Notes: generated by a model not told the origin, from the sequence alone. A stretch of DNA of 64,000 nt from UMGS1933 sp045593405 (GCA_045593405.1 JAZNWN010000014.1:1-64000), one strand, 5' to 3'; counted from the first letter of the stretch, positions 34,016 through 43,316 are shown. Numbers and translations are program-made.

Positions 34016-34519
34016 ATGAATGTAGCAGGATTTTATGATGAAAGTATATCAAATGGACTTGGATGGAGGGCAGTGCTTTTTGTGAGTGGTTGCCCACACA
34101 ATTGCCCAGGATGCCATAATAAAGAAGCACAAGATTTCAGTTTTGGCAAGAAATTTGATGAAGATGAAATTTTAGAAAAGATAAAAAATAATTCAATTCT
34201 AAAAGGAATTACCATAAGTGGTGGCGAACCTTTATGTAGGGAGAATATAAAAGAGGTATGTAATTTTATAAAAGATGTAAAAAAAGAAAAGAAAGATTTT
34301 AATGTTTGGTGCTATTCGGGTTATACTTTAGATGAATTGGTAAAAAGAAACGATCCAGATACAATGGACTGTTTAAATGAAATAGATGTACTGGTAGATG
34401 GAAGATTTAAAGAAGATTTAAAAGATCCTAGCCTAAAATTTAGAGGTTCATCAAATCAAAGAATTTTGGACGTAAAGCAAAGCCTAAAGACACACCAATG
34501 TATTGAAATTAATTTATGA
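34016..34519 (+). CDS. nrdG: Anaerobic ribonucleotide reductase activating enzyme
   Basis: A 167-residue radical-SAM activase. GCPHNCPGCHN supplies the CxxxCxxC cluster ligands (about 28-36); GITISGGEPL binds SAM; VWCYSGYTLDEL and IDVLVDGRFKEDLKD are family blocks; RGSSNQRILDV ends the protein. AAAGAGATG precedes the ATG. Co-transcribed with nrdD. Confidence 0.95.
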   Translation: MNVAGFYDESISNGLGWRAVLFVSGCPHNCPGCHNKEAQDFSFGKKFDEDEILEKIKNNSILKGITISGGEPLCRENIKEVCNFIKDVKKEKKDFNVWCYSGYTLDELVKRNDPDTMDCLNEIDVLVDGRFKEDLKDPSLKFRGSSNQRILDVKQSLKTHQCIEINL

Positions 34520-34586
34520 TTTTAATCTTCTTTTAATAATTATAAATTATATATAACCCAAATTTATTTTAGAAAGGAAAATGAAA

Positions 34587-35633
34587 ATGGAAGAAAACAA
34601 GAAGGAAAATATTATTAAAAAATTTCTAAAAAAGGAAGTAGTTATTAGTTTATTAATAGGATTACTATTAGGTGCAATGGTAATGTTCTTTGTAAATGGA
34701 GGAGTTGAAGCATTTGTATCAGGAAAATTCATAACTAAAGGTAAACTATATAATAAAATGAAAGACTATTATTCAATTGATTTAGTTTTAGAAGATGTAG
34801 ATATGGCAATTTTAAATAAAAAATATGATTTGACTGAGGAAGAGTTAAACGATATAAAGGAAACAGCAGATAAGTATATCGAACAATATGAATTATATTA
34901 TGGTTATACAGAAGAAGAATTTTTATCAGAAAATGGATTTGGAGACTATGATAGTTTTGTAGAATATTTAAGTTTAGATTATAAAAGAACACTATATGTT
35001 TATGACTATATAGAAACAAAATTAGAAAAAAATGCAGTTAAAAGCTATTATGATGAAAATGCATTTGGAAAGGTAAATACAAAACATATTTTAGTAAAAA
35101 CTTCAGACAATATGGACAAGACACAAGCTCTTGCATTATCAAACGAAATAATTGGCAAATTAAATGGTGGAGGAGATTTTGATACACTTGCACAAGAATA
35201 TACTACTAACTATGCTAATAATGTAGTTACAGAAGATTTAGGAGAAATTGGAGCATTTGATAATATTGAAGATTCATATATAAATGCAATGAGAGAACTT
35301 GAAGTTGGAAAATATACTGAAACACCAGTAGAATCATCTTATGGTTACCATGTAATTTATTGTGTAGATAAAGTAGAAAAAACAGAAGAAATATCATCTA
35401 AAGATAAGATGGCAATAGTAGAAATACTTGCATCAGAAGCAGGAGTAGAGATAGATAATGAGGTATACTATAAAGCATTAATTCAAATGAGAGAAGAAGC
35501 AAACTTAAAATTCTTAGACAAAGATTTAAAAACAAAATATGAAGAATACTGTGAACCATATATAGAAGTAGAAGATAAAGATACAGAGGGAAATGTAACT
35601 GAATTAAATGTTTCTTTAAATAATGCAGAATAG
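34587..35633 (+). CDS. Membrane-anchored PpiC-type peptidyl-prolyl isomerase (PrsA-like)
   Basis: A 348-residue foldase; I use the second ATG (34587), 9 nt after AAAGG. A Lys-rich N-terminus precedes one membrane helix (VVISLLIGLLLGAMVMFFV); there is no lipobox Cys, so unlike PrsA it is anchored by a helix. A SurA/trigger-like helical arm (residues 60-150) precedes the parvulin domain at about 155-250 (VNTKHILVKTS, LGEIGAFDN, ESSYGYHVIYCVDK). It should aid folding of exported proteins. Confidence 0.86.
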   Translation: MEENKKENIIKKFLKKEVVISLLIGLLLGAMVMFFVNGGVEAFVSGKFITKGKLYNKMKDYYSIDLVLEDVDMAILNKKYDLTEEELNDIKETADKYIEQYELYYGYTEEEFLSENGFGDYDSFVEYLSLDYKRTLYVYDYIETKLEKNAVKSYYDENAFGKVNTKHILVKTSDNMDKTQALALSNEIIGKLNGGGDFDTLAQEYTTNYANNVVTEDLGEIGAFDNIEDSYINAMRELEVGKYTETPVESSYGYHVIYCVDKVEKTEEISSKDKMAIVEILASEAGVEIDNEVYYKALIQMREEANLKFLDKDLKTKYEEYCEPYIEVEDKDTEGNVTELNVSLNNAE

Positions 35634-35651
35634 ATTTTGATAATGAAATAT

Positions 35652-35672
35652 GGGGCGCATAACTTGCGCCCC
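35652..35672 (+). terminator. Terminator after the isomerase
   Basis: GGGGCGCATAACTTGCGCCCC: 7-bp GC stem, followed by TTATAA; T-run weak. Confidence 0.7.
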
Positions 35673-35701
35673 TTATAACATTTGGATAAATTGGAGGAGA
35701 A

Positions 35702-36547
35702 ATGGAAACAAAAAATAATAATATTAATTTTTTTAAAAAAATATATTTTTCAATATGTAAAACAAAAAAATATGGAGAATTATCAAAAATAAAATTCAGA
35801 AAATGTGCATATTATGTAATGGATTTAATGCTAATATGTTCTATTATATATTCTAGTATTATTACTTTTCAAATAAGTAAAAATGCAAATGGATTGCAAG
35901 AATATTTAGAACAAAATTTTCCAGAACTTGTTTACGAAGAGGGAACTCTTATAAGTGAAAAACAAGAAAGAATCATATTAAATCACGAATTAGTAAAAGC
36001 AAATTTTGGAGGACAAATCGTAATAGACACAGACTCAGAATATGAAGAATTAATAAATGAATATAGTAATACAGGAGAAGCATCAATATTATTAACAGCC
36101 AATAAATATGTAACAATAAATTCACAAGGAGCTATTGCTGAGTATGATTATAATGAAATTATAAGTGAAGATACAGAAGGAGAACAAACTACTATTGGAA
36201 AAGAATATTTTATAAATATATTTAGTAATATTTCATATTCATATTATTTCTTTTTATATTTATTAGGAGCTTGTATAGGAATGGCTATAATAGTATTTGC
36301 ATATAATTTATTTATATCTGGAATTGGATTTATTATTTGCAAAATAAAAAAATTAAAAGTAAAATTTTCTGAAATCTATAAAATGGGACTTTATGCACAT
36401 ACATTATCTATATTAGTATATTTTATAATGAATTTTGTTCCAACAAATGTTGCACAATATATGCAAGTAATAGTATTATCTGCTCCGATTGCATATTTAT
36501 CATATGCAATTTATATAAACAAATGGAAAATGCCAGAAAGCAAATAA
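35702..36547 (+). CDS. DUF1189-type membrane protein
   Basis: A 281-residue protein with TTGGAGGAG just before the ATG. One helix near residue 45, a long outside loop (KANFGGQIVIDTDSEYEEL), then three or four helices in the C-terminal half. This topology and NFFKKIYFSICKTKKYGEL fit the DUF1189 family, linked to maltodextrin uptake in some Firmicutes but otherwise uncharacterised. Confidence 0.72.
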   Translation: METKNNNINFFKKIYFSICKTKKYGELSKIKFRKCAYYVMDLMLICSIIYSSIITFQISKNANGLQEYLEQNFPELVYEEGTLISEKQERIILNHELVKANFGGQIVIDTDSEYEELINEYSNTGEASILLTANKYVTINSQGAIAEYDYNEIISEDTEGEQTTIGKEYFINIFSNISYSYYFFLYLLGACIGMAIIVFAYNLFISGIGFIICKIKKLKVKFSEIYKMGLYAHTLSILVYFIMNFVPTNVAQYMQVIVLSAPIAYLSYAIYINKWKMPESK

Positions 36548-36563
36548 TATAAGAAAACACATC

Positions 36564-36592
36564 TTGCAATTTATGTAAATTTATATTATAAT
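36564..36592 (+). promoter_or_regulatory. Consensus promoter of 95-residue cassette gene
   Basis: TTGCAA, 17-nt spacer, TATAAT. The 120-nt leader has small stems (CACTAACTAGTG; AAGGA-GATAAT-TTCCTT). Confidence 0.78.
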
Positions 36593-36715
36593 ATTTCAAC
36601 ATAGGTAAAAACCTATATAATTCCTTTTTTCACTAACTAGTGAAGGAGATAATTTCCTTACTTTTTAGTTTTATCTATAATAAATTTTTAACAGCAATAA
36701 AAGGAGGAAAAATTT

Positions 36716-37003
36716 ATGGAATATCTTCCAGAGATAGTCTTATTAGGTAGTATCATTGTAAACATTATATCTATTTTAGTATTTTGTTTATTAGATACTA
36801 GTACATTAAATAAAACAGCGAAAAAAAATATGATTGCAGGTACTATCCTGTTGTCAATTATTTTTGTTCTTGATTTAATATGTACAGTATACTTTATAAT
36901 TAATGGAACAGCAGAAAATGCATTGGTTTTTTTACTGTTTTTTCCGTTAATAGGTATTTTCTTGTATGAAAGTATAAAAGAAATTATAATGACTTCAAGA
37001 TAA
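36716..37003 (+). CDS. Small three-helix membrane protein
   Basis: A 95-residue protein with AAAGGAGG upstream. Helices at about 5-27 (IVLLGSIIVNIISILVFCLL), 38-60 and 66-88, with short loops; no family recognised. Own promoter, structured leader and terminator place it with the other single-gene cassettes in this region, though its codons are host-like and it has no CGG. Confidence 0.6.
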   Translation: MEYLPEIVLLGSIIVNIISILVFCLLDTSTLNKTAKKNMIAGTILLSIIFVLDLICTVYFIINGTAENALVFLLFFPLIGIFLYESIKEIIMTSR

Positions 37004-37014
37004 ACCATAATATA

Positions 37015-37042
37015 AAAGGACCTTGAAACACAAGGTCCTTTT
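37015..37042 (+). terminator. Terminator of the cassette
   Basis: AAAGGACCTTG, loop AAACA, CAAGGTCCTTTT. Confidence 0.88.
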
Positions 37043-37112
37043 AGTATGAGATTTTTTATTGTAAAACAATAAACAGTATGATAAAATACGAAGTGAAAAA
37101 AGGAGAAAAATT

Positions 37113-37595
37113 ATGCTAAATATAAATATAATATGTACAGGAAAAATAAAAGAAAACTATTTAAGAGATGCAATTACAGAATATTCGAAAAGATTATCTA
37201 AGTATTGTAACTTAAATATTATAGAGTTGCCAGATGAAAAATTACCCAATAATTTAAATGAAACATTAGAGGAAGGTATTAAACAAAAAGAATGTAAAAA
37301 TGCCATAGCGCATTTGAAAAAAGATTCATATATAATTTGTTTAGATTTAAAAGGAAGACAATTATCATCAGAGGAATTTTCTAAAAAAATAGAAGATATA
37401 TCTTTAAACTTAAATAGCTCAATTACATTTATAATAGGTGGAACATTAGGATTAACTAAAGAAATATTAAATATTTCAAATGAAAGTATATGTTTTTCAA
37501 AAATGACATTTCCACACCAATTAATAAGAGTGTTTTTATTAGAGCAAATATTCAGAGCATTTAAAATATCAAAAGGAGAGACTTACCATAGGTAA
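37113..37595 (+). CDS. rlmH: 23S rRNA (pseudouridine-1915-N3)-methyltransferase RlmH
   Basis: A 160-residue SPOUT methyltransferase acting on helix 69 of 23S rRNA in assembled ribosomes. Motifs: ICTGKIKENYLRDAITEYSK, LNIIELPDEK, FIIGGTLGLTKE, and the C-terminal knot FSKMTFPHQLIRVFLLEQIF and AFKISKGETYHR. Full length for the family. AAAAGGAG precedes the ATG. A REP unit begins 4 nt after the stop. Confidence 0.96.
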   Translation: MLNINIICTGKIKENYLRDAITEYSKRLSKYCNLNIIELPDEKLPNNLNETLEEGIKQKECKNAIAHLKKDSYIICLDLKGRQLSSEEFSKKIEDISLNLNSSITFIIGGTLGLTKEILNISNESICFSKMTFPHQLIRVFLLEQIFRAFKISKGETYHR

Positions 37596-37598
37596 TAT

Positions 37599-37625
37599 GT
37601 AGGTGTCGCACTCCTAGGTGACCCG
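37599..37625. repeat. REP-like palindrome after rlmH
   Basis: GTAGGTGTCGC-ACTCCT-AGGTGACCCG. Confidence 0.75.
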
Positions 37626-37647
37626 AATGAAAAAGGAGATGAATTAC

Positions 37648-37809
37648 ATGTATGGAAAAATAAAAGAAAGCAGATTATTAAATATTGAAGTTTATGAAGG
37701 AGAAAATTTATTATATAAAGGAAAAGTGGAAGATGCACCAGAAAAAATAAAAGAAAAAAATTATTTATCTGTAGAAATAAAAGATGGATGGGTAATTTAT
37801 AAAATATAA
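37648..37809 (+). CDS. Hypothetical 53-residue protein
   Basis: ATG at 37648, 9 nt after AAAGGAGA; longer in-frame starts lie upstream in the REP. Reads MYGKIKESRLLNIEVYEGEN and ends VEIKDGWVIYKI: a small beta-rich protein, no family recognised. Distinct from the next cassette in having host-type codons. Confidence 0.5.
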   Translation: MYGKIKESRLLNIEVYEGENLLYKGKVEDAPEKIKEKNYLSVEIKDGWVIYKI

Positions 37810-37815
37810 TACAAT

Positions 37816-37844
37816 TTGCAAAAATTATGTAAATGTGGTAAAAT
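37816..37844 (+). promoter_or_regulatory. Consensus promoter of 70-residue cassette gene
   Basis: TTGCAA, 17-nt spacer, TAAAAT; hairpin TTCTT-CGTT-AAGAA in the leader. Confidence 0.75.
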
Positions 37845-37890
37845 ATAACTATTCTTCGTTAAGAAGGAAAAAATAAAAGGAGAAGTGTAA

Positions 37891-38103
37891 ATGAAACCTT
37901 GTGACATCGAGTTTTATGAAGAACTCATCGAAAGAAGACAGAAAGTAAGGATACACTTAAAAGGAGGCAAGGAAAATCCTGAAGGAGTTGTCCTGAAAGA
38001 AAGTGAACGGGTAATTATCATGCAGGTAACTGATGAACTGGACCAAGTAACAAAAAAAAGGTTGATTTACAAAGCAGCCATTTCCATGGTGGAAGAATTG
38101 TAA
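37891..38103 (+). CDS. 70-residue cassette protein, codon use unlike host
   Basis: AAAGGAGAAG precedes the ATG. Soluble, charged: FYEELIERRQKVRIHLKGGK and VIIMQVTDELDQVTKKRL; no family recognised. Contains in-frame CGG (38008-38010, apparent Arg of SERVIIM); a +1 shift there gives GGG TAA, ending the protein at residue 40. Codons such as ATC, CTG, GTC, GCC are rare in neighbours. Own promoter and strong terminator. Confidence 0.6.
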   Translation: MKPCDIEFYEELIERRQKVRIHLKGGKENPEGVVLKESERVIIMQVTDELDQVTKKRLIYKAAISMVEEL

Positions 38104-38113
38104 AAATCTCCTA

Positions 38114-38140
38114 CCGCCCCAGATTTCTGGGGCGGTTTTT
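38114..38140 (+). terminator. Terminator of the cassette
   Basis: CCGCCCC, AGATTTCT loop region, GGGGCGG, TTTTT. Confidence 0.9.
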
Positions 38141-38245
38141 GTATATTTAAAAATATTTTTATTTTATAGACCAAGAGGTTAAAGGTTGTTTTTTTAACTA
38201 ATGTGTGATAAAATGCTAATGTCAAAACAAATGAGGTGAAAGAAA

Positions 38246-39151
38246 GTGGGATTTTTTGATAAATTAAAAAGTGGTTTAGGAAAGACTAGAGATAATTTTA
38301 ATGAAAAAATAAACAATGTATTTAGTAGTTTTAGAAAAGTAGATGAAGAACTGTTAGAAGAATTAGAAGAAATTTTAATCATGTCAGATATTGGTGTTGA
38401 TACATCAGTTGAAATAATTTCAAAATTAAGAGAAAGAATTAAAAAAGAAAAAATTGAAGACGAAGAAGACGTTAAAAATGCATTAAAACAAGAAATGCAA
38501 AAAGTTTTAGATGAAGTAGATAATTCTTTAAAACTAAACACTACACCGTCAATTATATTAGTTGTTGGAGTAAATGGAGTTGGAAAAACTACTACAATTG
38601 GAAAAATTGCAAATAAATTAAGATTAGAAGGAAAAAAAGTTGTAGTTGCAGCAGCAGATACATTTAGAGCAGCAGCAGTTGAACAACTAGAAATATGGGC
38701 AAGAAGAGCAGAGGTAGATATTATAAAAAAAGAAGAAGGAGCAGACCCAGCGTCTGTAGTATATGATGCAATTAGAAAAGCAAAAGAGACAAAGGCAGAT
38801 GTTTTAATTTGTGATACTGCAGGAAGACTTCATAATAAAAAATATTTAATGGATGAACTTTTAAAAATAAATAAGGTGATTTTAAAAGAATTGCCAGAAG
38901 CATCAAACGAAACATTAATGGTTATAGATGCAACAACAGGACAAAATGCAATAGAACAAGTAAAAGCATTTAAACAAACAGTAGATTTAACAGGATTAGT
39001 ACTTACAAAACTTGATGGAACAGCAAAAGGTGGAGTAGTAATAGGAATAGTAAATGAAAATAAAATACCGGTTAAATTTATTGGAGTTGGAGAAAAAATT
39101 GATGACATGGAGATTTTTAACTCACAAGATTTCGTAAATGCAATTATATAA
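38246..39151 (+). CDS. ftsY: Signal recognition particle receptor FtsY
   Basis: A 301-residue SRP-type GTPase that docks SRP-ribosome complexes at the membrane. Starts at GTG (38246) with GAGGTGAAAG upstream. Short N-domain; G domain with GVNGVGKTTTIGKIA (about 107), DTFRAAAVEQLE, DTAGRLHNKK, LTKLDGTAKGG and IGVGEKIDDMEIF. It lacks the long acidic A domain of E. coli, as usual in Firmicutes. Confidence 0.96.
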   Translation: MGFFDKLKSGLGKTRDNFNEKINNVFSSFRKVDEELLEELEEILIMSDIGVDTSVEIISKLRERIKKEKIEDEEDVKNALKQEMQKVLDEVDNSLKLNTTPSIILVVGVNGVGKTTTIGKIANKLRLEGKKVVVAAADTFRAAAVEQLEIWARRAEVDIIKKEEGADPASVVYDAIRKAKETKADVLICDTAGRLHNKKYLMDELLKINKVILKELPEASNETLMVIDATTGQNAIEQVKAFKQTVDLTGLVLTKLDGTAKGGVVIGIVNENKIPVKFIGVGEKIDDMEIFNSQDFVNAII

Positions 39152-39154
39152 TAT

Positions 39155-39182
39155 GTAGGGGCAGGGTTCCATCCCTGCCCGC
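39155..39182. repeat. REP-like palindrome after ftsY
   Basis: GTAGGGGCAGGG-TTCCAT-CCCTGCCCGC. Confidence 0.85.
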
Positions 39183-39230
39183 AAAATAATAAATTTTTAC
39201 TTGGTAAATATAATAAAAATGGAGGTTAAA

Positions 39231-42002
39231 ATGAAGAATAAAAAGAGAAAAATATTTGTTGTACTATTGTTAATAATATTTTCCTTGATTATGTATGTTT
39301 TACTAAGAGGTGAATACTTACATATATTAGGAATAGGACAAGAATATGTAGAAATATTTAAAGAAAACTTAAGACAAAAGGTATTGGTTTTTGTATGTGG
39401 TTTTGTTATTGCATATATTGCTACATATATCACAACAATATTTATAAAGAAAGGACTTAAAAGATTCTTCGAAGAAGATAAAAAAGCAATGCCAAAACTA
39501 CTTAATAAGTCTATTTCATTATTATTTGGTATAGTTGGAGGATTGTTTTTAACAAACACAATAACACAAAAAGCAATTTTAGCATTCAACAATACTTGGT
39601 TTGCTAAAACTGATCCGGTTTTTGGATTAGATATTGGTTATTTTGTATTTCAGAAACCATTTATTGAAACTGTAGTTTTATATTCAATTGGATTAGTAGC
39701 TATTTTAACATTATATATAGCTGCATATTATATTTTTGTTTTCAATAGATTTTTTGATGAAGGAATAAATATGGAAACATTAAAAAAGAACACTTTCATA
39801 AAACAATTAATAGTAAATATAGTGATTGTAGTTGTGTTGTTTTCAATGTTTACATTAATAAAAATACAAGATACAGTTTTTGACAAATTCATGACGGTAG
39901 GAAAAACCGTAGAAATAACAGGAGCAGGACTAGTAGATGTTACAGTTGAAGTTTGGGGTTATAGAATATTTGCAGTATTAATTTTGGTTTGTTTAGTATT
40001 TGCATTAGTATTTTTTAAACAACGTAAATATAAAAAAATGAATATTACAATAGCAATCATTCCAACATATTTAGTGTTATTATTTTTATTAATGGTTGGA
40101 GTGGATTTAATATATGTAAATTCTGATGAGCTAGACAAGGAAAAAGATTATATAGGTTACAGTATAGAATACACAAAAAATGCTTATAACATAAATACAG
40201 AAGAAATAGAGATTGAAAACAGTGGAACAATAACAGCAGAAGACATAGAACAAAATAAAAATGTAATTAATAATGTAAACATATTAAATGAGACTACTGT
40301 TTTAACACATTTAGAAGAATATCAAACAAGTTTAGGTTATTATACATTTAAAAACACAAAAATAGGACTATATGATATAAAAGGTGAAAAAACTCTAGTG
40401 TATATTAGTCCAAGAGAAATATTAAGTAATGAAACAAGAACATATAATTCAAAAACATATGAATATACTCATGGATATGGTGCAATTATTACTTCTGCTT
40501 CAAATACTGAGGGAGCAGGTCATTTAAATTATATAAAAAGTGGATTTGTTGAAACTGATGAAGGAATAATTATAACACAGCCAAGAATTTATTTTGGAAT
40601 GCAAACTAATACAAGTATTGTAATAAATAAAGACAAAACAGTAGAATATGATTATCCATTAACAAGTACAACAAATAGTTACAATACTTATGATGGTAAT
40701 GCTGGATTAAATTTGAATTTCTTAGATAGATTAATATTAGGGATAAGAGAAGGAAACTTAAAATTAGCTTTTTCTAAAGATACAACAAAGGAAAGTTCAA
40801 TAATTACAAGTAGAAATATAATAGAAAGAGCAAAAGTAGTTATGCCATATCTAATATATGATGACAATCCATATATGGTTGTAACAGATGAAGGTGAACT
40901 AGTTTGGATATTAGATGCATATACAGTATCAGAGCAATATCCATATTCACAAAAAACAAACATAGAATTTTTAGATGGTACAAATCAAGAAATTAACTAT
41001 ATAAGAAATTCTGTAAAAGTATTAATAAATGCTTATGATGGAACAATGAGTTTCTATATAACAGATAGAACAGACCCAATAGTAATGGCTTACAGGAATA
41101 TGTATTCTGATTTATTTGAACCATTAGACGAAAAAATACCAGAAGATATAGCAAAACACATTGTATATCCAAAATTCCTTTATGATGTACAATCAGAAAT
41201 ATTAAAAGTATACCATGATGTACAAGCAGAGGTTTTATATAGAGCAGATGACATCTGGGAAGTTGCAACAGAGAATACAAGCAAACTTACAAGTTTAAAT
41301 GGAACACCACTAGATAGCTATTATACAATGGTAAAAACAGTTGATAGAGAAGAAGCAGAAGTGGGATTAGTAGTGCCATATACTATCAAAGGGAAACAAA
41401 ATATAAATTCATATTTAGTAGGGACTTATAATGCTAATTCTCAAGAAGCAAAACTAACAGTTTATAAATTTGAGTCAGATACAGCAATACTTGGAACTAT
41501 ACAATTAGATGCATTAATAGAACAAGATGAAACAATATCAAATGAAATACAGTCTTTAAATGTTACAGGAGCTAAGATAACTAAGAACATAATAGTTGTA
41601 CCAATTAATAATACATTGTTATATGTAGAGCCTATTTATCAAATAATGTTAAATGAAACAAACGAAACCCCAGTTCCAGTGCTAAAAAAAGTTGTAGTAG
41701 CATCTGGAGATAAGGTGGCAATTGGAGATAATTCACAAGAAGCGTTAAATAATTTATTATCACAAGAAGCGGTAAGTATAACAGTAGAAACAAGTGACTT
41801 AGATGCTTTAGTTGCAGAAATAATAAAAGCAAATAATAACTTAGAAGAATCAAACCAAAGTAATAACTGGGAAATGATAGGAAGAGATATGGCAAAACTA
41901 CAATCACTAATAAAACAACTAGAAGAAACATATGAACCAGTAGAAGATGAAGAAAAAATAAGTATAATAAAGGACATAGTTAATAATATAGAAAATAATT
42001 AA
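39231..42002 (+). CDS. UPF0182 family membrane protein
   Basis: A 923-residue protein; ATG at 39231 follows GGAGG, the frame being open from 39201. The N-terminal 300 residues carry about seven helices (IFVVLLLIIFSLIMYVLLRG first); the rest is a large external domain with DPVFGLDIGYFVFQKP, PYLIYDDNPYMVVTDEGELVWILDAYT and YRNSVKV-like NYIRNSVKVLINAYDG, all hallmarks of UPF0182. Acidic C-terminal tail. Function unknown. Confidence 0.92.
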   Translation: MKNKKRKIFVVLLLIIFSLIMYVLLRGEYLHILGIGQEYVEIFKENLRQKVLVFVCGFVIAYIATYITTIFIKKGLKRFFEEDKKAMPKLLNKSISLLFGIVGGLFLTNTITQKAILAFNNTWFAKTDPVFGLDIGYFVFQKPFIETVVLYSIGLVAILTLYIAAYYIFVFNRFFDEGINMETLKKNTFIKQLIVNIVIVVVLFSMFTLIKIQDTVFDKFMTVGKTVEITGAGLVDVTVEVWGYRIFAVLILVCLVFALVFFKQRKYKKMNITIAIIPTYLVLLFLLMVGVDLIYVNSDELDKEKDYIGYSIEYTKNAYNINTEEIEIENSGTITAEDIEQNKNVINNVNILNETTVLTHLEEYQTSLGYYTFKNTKIGLYDIKGEKTLVYISPREILSNETRTYNSKTYEYTHGYGAIITSASNTEGAGHLNYIKSGFVETDEGIIITQPRIYFGMQTNTSIVINKDKTVEYDYPLTSTTNSYNTYDGNAGLNLNFLDRLILGIREGNLKLAFSKDTTKESSIITSRNIIERAKVVMPYLIYDDNPYMVVTDEGELVWILDAYTVSEQYPYSQKTNIEFLDGTNQEINYIRNSVKVLINAYDGTMSFYITDRTDPIVMAYRNMYSDLFEPLDEKIPEDIAKHIVYPKFLYDVQSEILKVYHDVQAEVLYRADDIWEVATENTSKLTSLNGTPLDSYYTMVKTVDREEAEVGLVVPYTIKGKQNINSYLVGTYNANSQEAKLTVYKFESDTAILGTIQLDALIEQDETISNEIQSLNVTGAKITKNIIVVPINNTLLYVEPIYQIMLNETNETPVPVLKKVVVASGDKVAIGDNSQEALNNLLSQEAVSITVETSDLDALVAEIIKANNNLEESNQSNNWEMIGRDMAKLQSLIKQLEETYEPVEDEEKISIIKDIVNNIENN

Positions 42003-42017
42003 TAATATTTGTATATT

Positions 42018-42045
42018 GTAGGGGTCGCACTCCAGGGCGACCCGC
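42018..42045. repeat. REP-like palindrome after UPF0182 gene
   Basis: GTAGGGGTCGC-ACTCC-AGGGCGACCCGC. Confidence 0.85.
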
Positions 42046-42294
42046 AAATATTTGTCGAATTTGGTCAATAAAATATTATTGAAATATTAATAAAAACATG
42101 TTTAAATAATCATGGGGCAGAAAAATCTGCCTCATTTTTATATTGGGGGAGAAAGGAATTATATGAAAGAAAATTTGCCCCAAAGAAAAGAAATTAGATT
42201 AAAATATTATGATTATTCGTTAGAAGGATATTATTTTATAACGATATGTACAAAAAATAGAGAATGTAATTTGTCAAAAATAATTCCAGGTGTT

Positions 42295-42322
42295 TGTAGG
42301 GGCGGGGTTCCACCCCCGCCCG
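42295..42322 (+). repeat. REP unit inside the RAYT gene (forward)
   Basis: TGTAGGGGCGGGG-TTCCA-CCCCCGCCCG; exact inverted copy at 42446-42473. Confidence 0.9.
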
Positions 42323-42445
42323 AAAATACAAAAATAGGAAATGAAATAATCAAATCATTTAATTTCATTATTAACAAATATAAATGCATAGAAATTAATG
42401 ATTACGTTATAATGCTCAATCATATTCATTTAATAATAGAAAAAA

Positions 42446-42473
42446 CGGGCGGGGGTGGAACCCCGCCCCTACA
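42446..42473 (-). repeat. REP unit inside the RAYT gene (reverse)
   Basis: Exact reverse complement of the 28-bp unit at 42295-42322. Confidence 0.9.
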
Positions 42474-42672
42474 TAGAATAATACAAGAAATAAAATCATT
42501 TACAACAAAAAGATATAATCAAATGAATAATGTACAAGGAATAAAATTATGGCAACGAAATTATTATGAACATGTAATTAGAAATGAAAAAGAATATTTA
42601 ATAATAAAATAATACATAATAAACAATCCATACAATTGGGAAAAAGATAAATATTATTAAAAAAATACAAAT

Positions 42673-42701
42673 TTGCATTAACATAAAAAATGTGTTAGAA
42701 T
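42673..42701 (+). promoter_or_regulatory. Consensus promoter of 98-residue cassette gene
   Basis: TTGCAT, 17-nt spacer, TAGAAT. The leader (42702-42816) includes CACCC-TTTT-GGGTT. Confidence 0.72.
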
Positions 42702-42816
42702 ACATTTTGAAAAATTTTATAAATATCCCTGAATTTACTAAGTTGGGGAGGAATTTATATTTTCACCCTTTTGGGTTTTACATATATTATCACACATCAA
42801 TAAAAGGAGGGAAAAT

Positions 42817-43113
42817 ATGGAACTGGCAAAATTGTTTGTTCAAATAATGATGATTGTCATTACGATTGCAGGAATTGGTGGCTATGCGGCTATGAATATT
42901 TTTTACTACCGTAAGAGTAAAAAGATGAGCCAAAAGCTAAAAAAAACAGTAATTATTGCAAAACTCTTTCTGGCAGCCGCTTTAGTCTGCTTAGCTTTTG
43001 TATTAATTGTTCATTTTAGTGCAGGAGCACAAATAGAGAACGTAATTATTGCTTTACTTGCTGGAATTTATTTAGTTGAACAAATGGATTTCTTACTGAA
43101 AGTAGATGATTAA
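42817..43113 (+). CDS. 98-residue cassette membrane protein
   Basis: AAAGGAGG precedes the ATG. Three helices: MMIVITIAGIGGYAAMNIFY, VIIAKLFLAAALVCLAFVLI and VIIALLAGIYLVEQM, with a basic loop between the first two. No family recognised. Codons are GC-richer than neighbours (GCG, GCC, CTG) but there is no in-frame CGG. Own promoter and terminator. Confidence 0.6.
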   Translation: MELAKLFVQIMMIVITIAGIGGYAAMNIFYYRKSKKMSQKLKKTVIIAKLFLAAALVCLAFVLIVHFSAGAQIENVIIALLAGIYLVEQMDFLLKVDD

Positions 43114-43123
43114 CCAGTTTACA

Positions 43124-43151
43124 AAAAACACCTTTTAATAAAAGGTGTTTT
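43124..43151 (+). terminator. Terminator of the cassette
   Basis: ACACCTTTT, loop AATA, AAAAGGTGTTTTT. Confidence 0.88.
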
Positions 43152-43191
43152 TGTTTTGCAGTAATAACTTGAGAGAAATTTTAAAAAACCC

Positions 43192-43220
43192 TTGCATATT
43201 TTTGGAAAATATAGTAAAAT
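43192..43220 (+). promoter_or_regulatory. rpsO promoter
   Basis: TTGCAT (43192-43197), 17-nt spacer, TAAAAT (43215-43220). Confidence 0.75.
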
Positions 43221-43229
43221 AGATACGTT

Positions 43230-43288
43230 CGAAAAGAGCAAACCTTTTACTTGACTTAAAGAATATCCGACTTTTCGTTCAGTTTAAG
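43230..43288 (+). promoter_or_regulatory. Possible S15 autoregulatory pseudoknot leader
   Basis: CGAAAAG (43230) pairs with CTTTTCG (43271) and CTTAAA (43255) with TTTAAG (43283); the two stems interlace, as in a pseudoknot. S15 represses its own mRNA through leader structures in several bacteria (known). The fold is by eye. Confidence 0.5.
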
Positions 43289-43316
43289 GCAATATTTAAA
43301 ATAGGAGGAATAAAAA

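Larger units (their letters stand above)
42163..42660 (+). pseudogene. REP-associated tyrosine transposase (RAYT) with premature stop
   Basis: ATG at 42163 with GAGAAAGGA upstream. Y1-transposase (HUH) features: YYDYSLEGYYFITICTKNRE, MLNHIHLIIEK (HxH motif) and NNVQGIKLWQRNYYEHVIR. A TAA at 42610 follows EYLIIK, yet the same frame continues YIINNPYNWEKDKYY to a second TAA (42658), the usual C-terminus, so a single nonsense change truncates it. Two identical 28-bp REP units in opposite orientation lie inside the gene and are read through in frame (RGGVPPPP and GGGGTPPL). Such enzymes mobilise REP palindromes. Confidence 0.85.
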
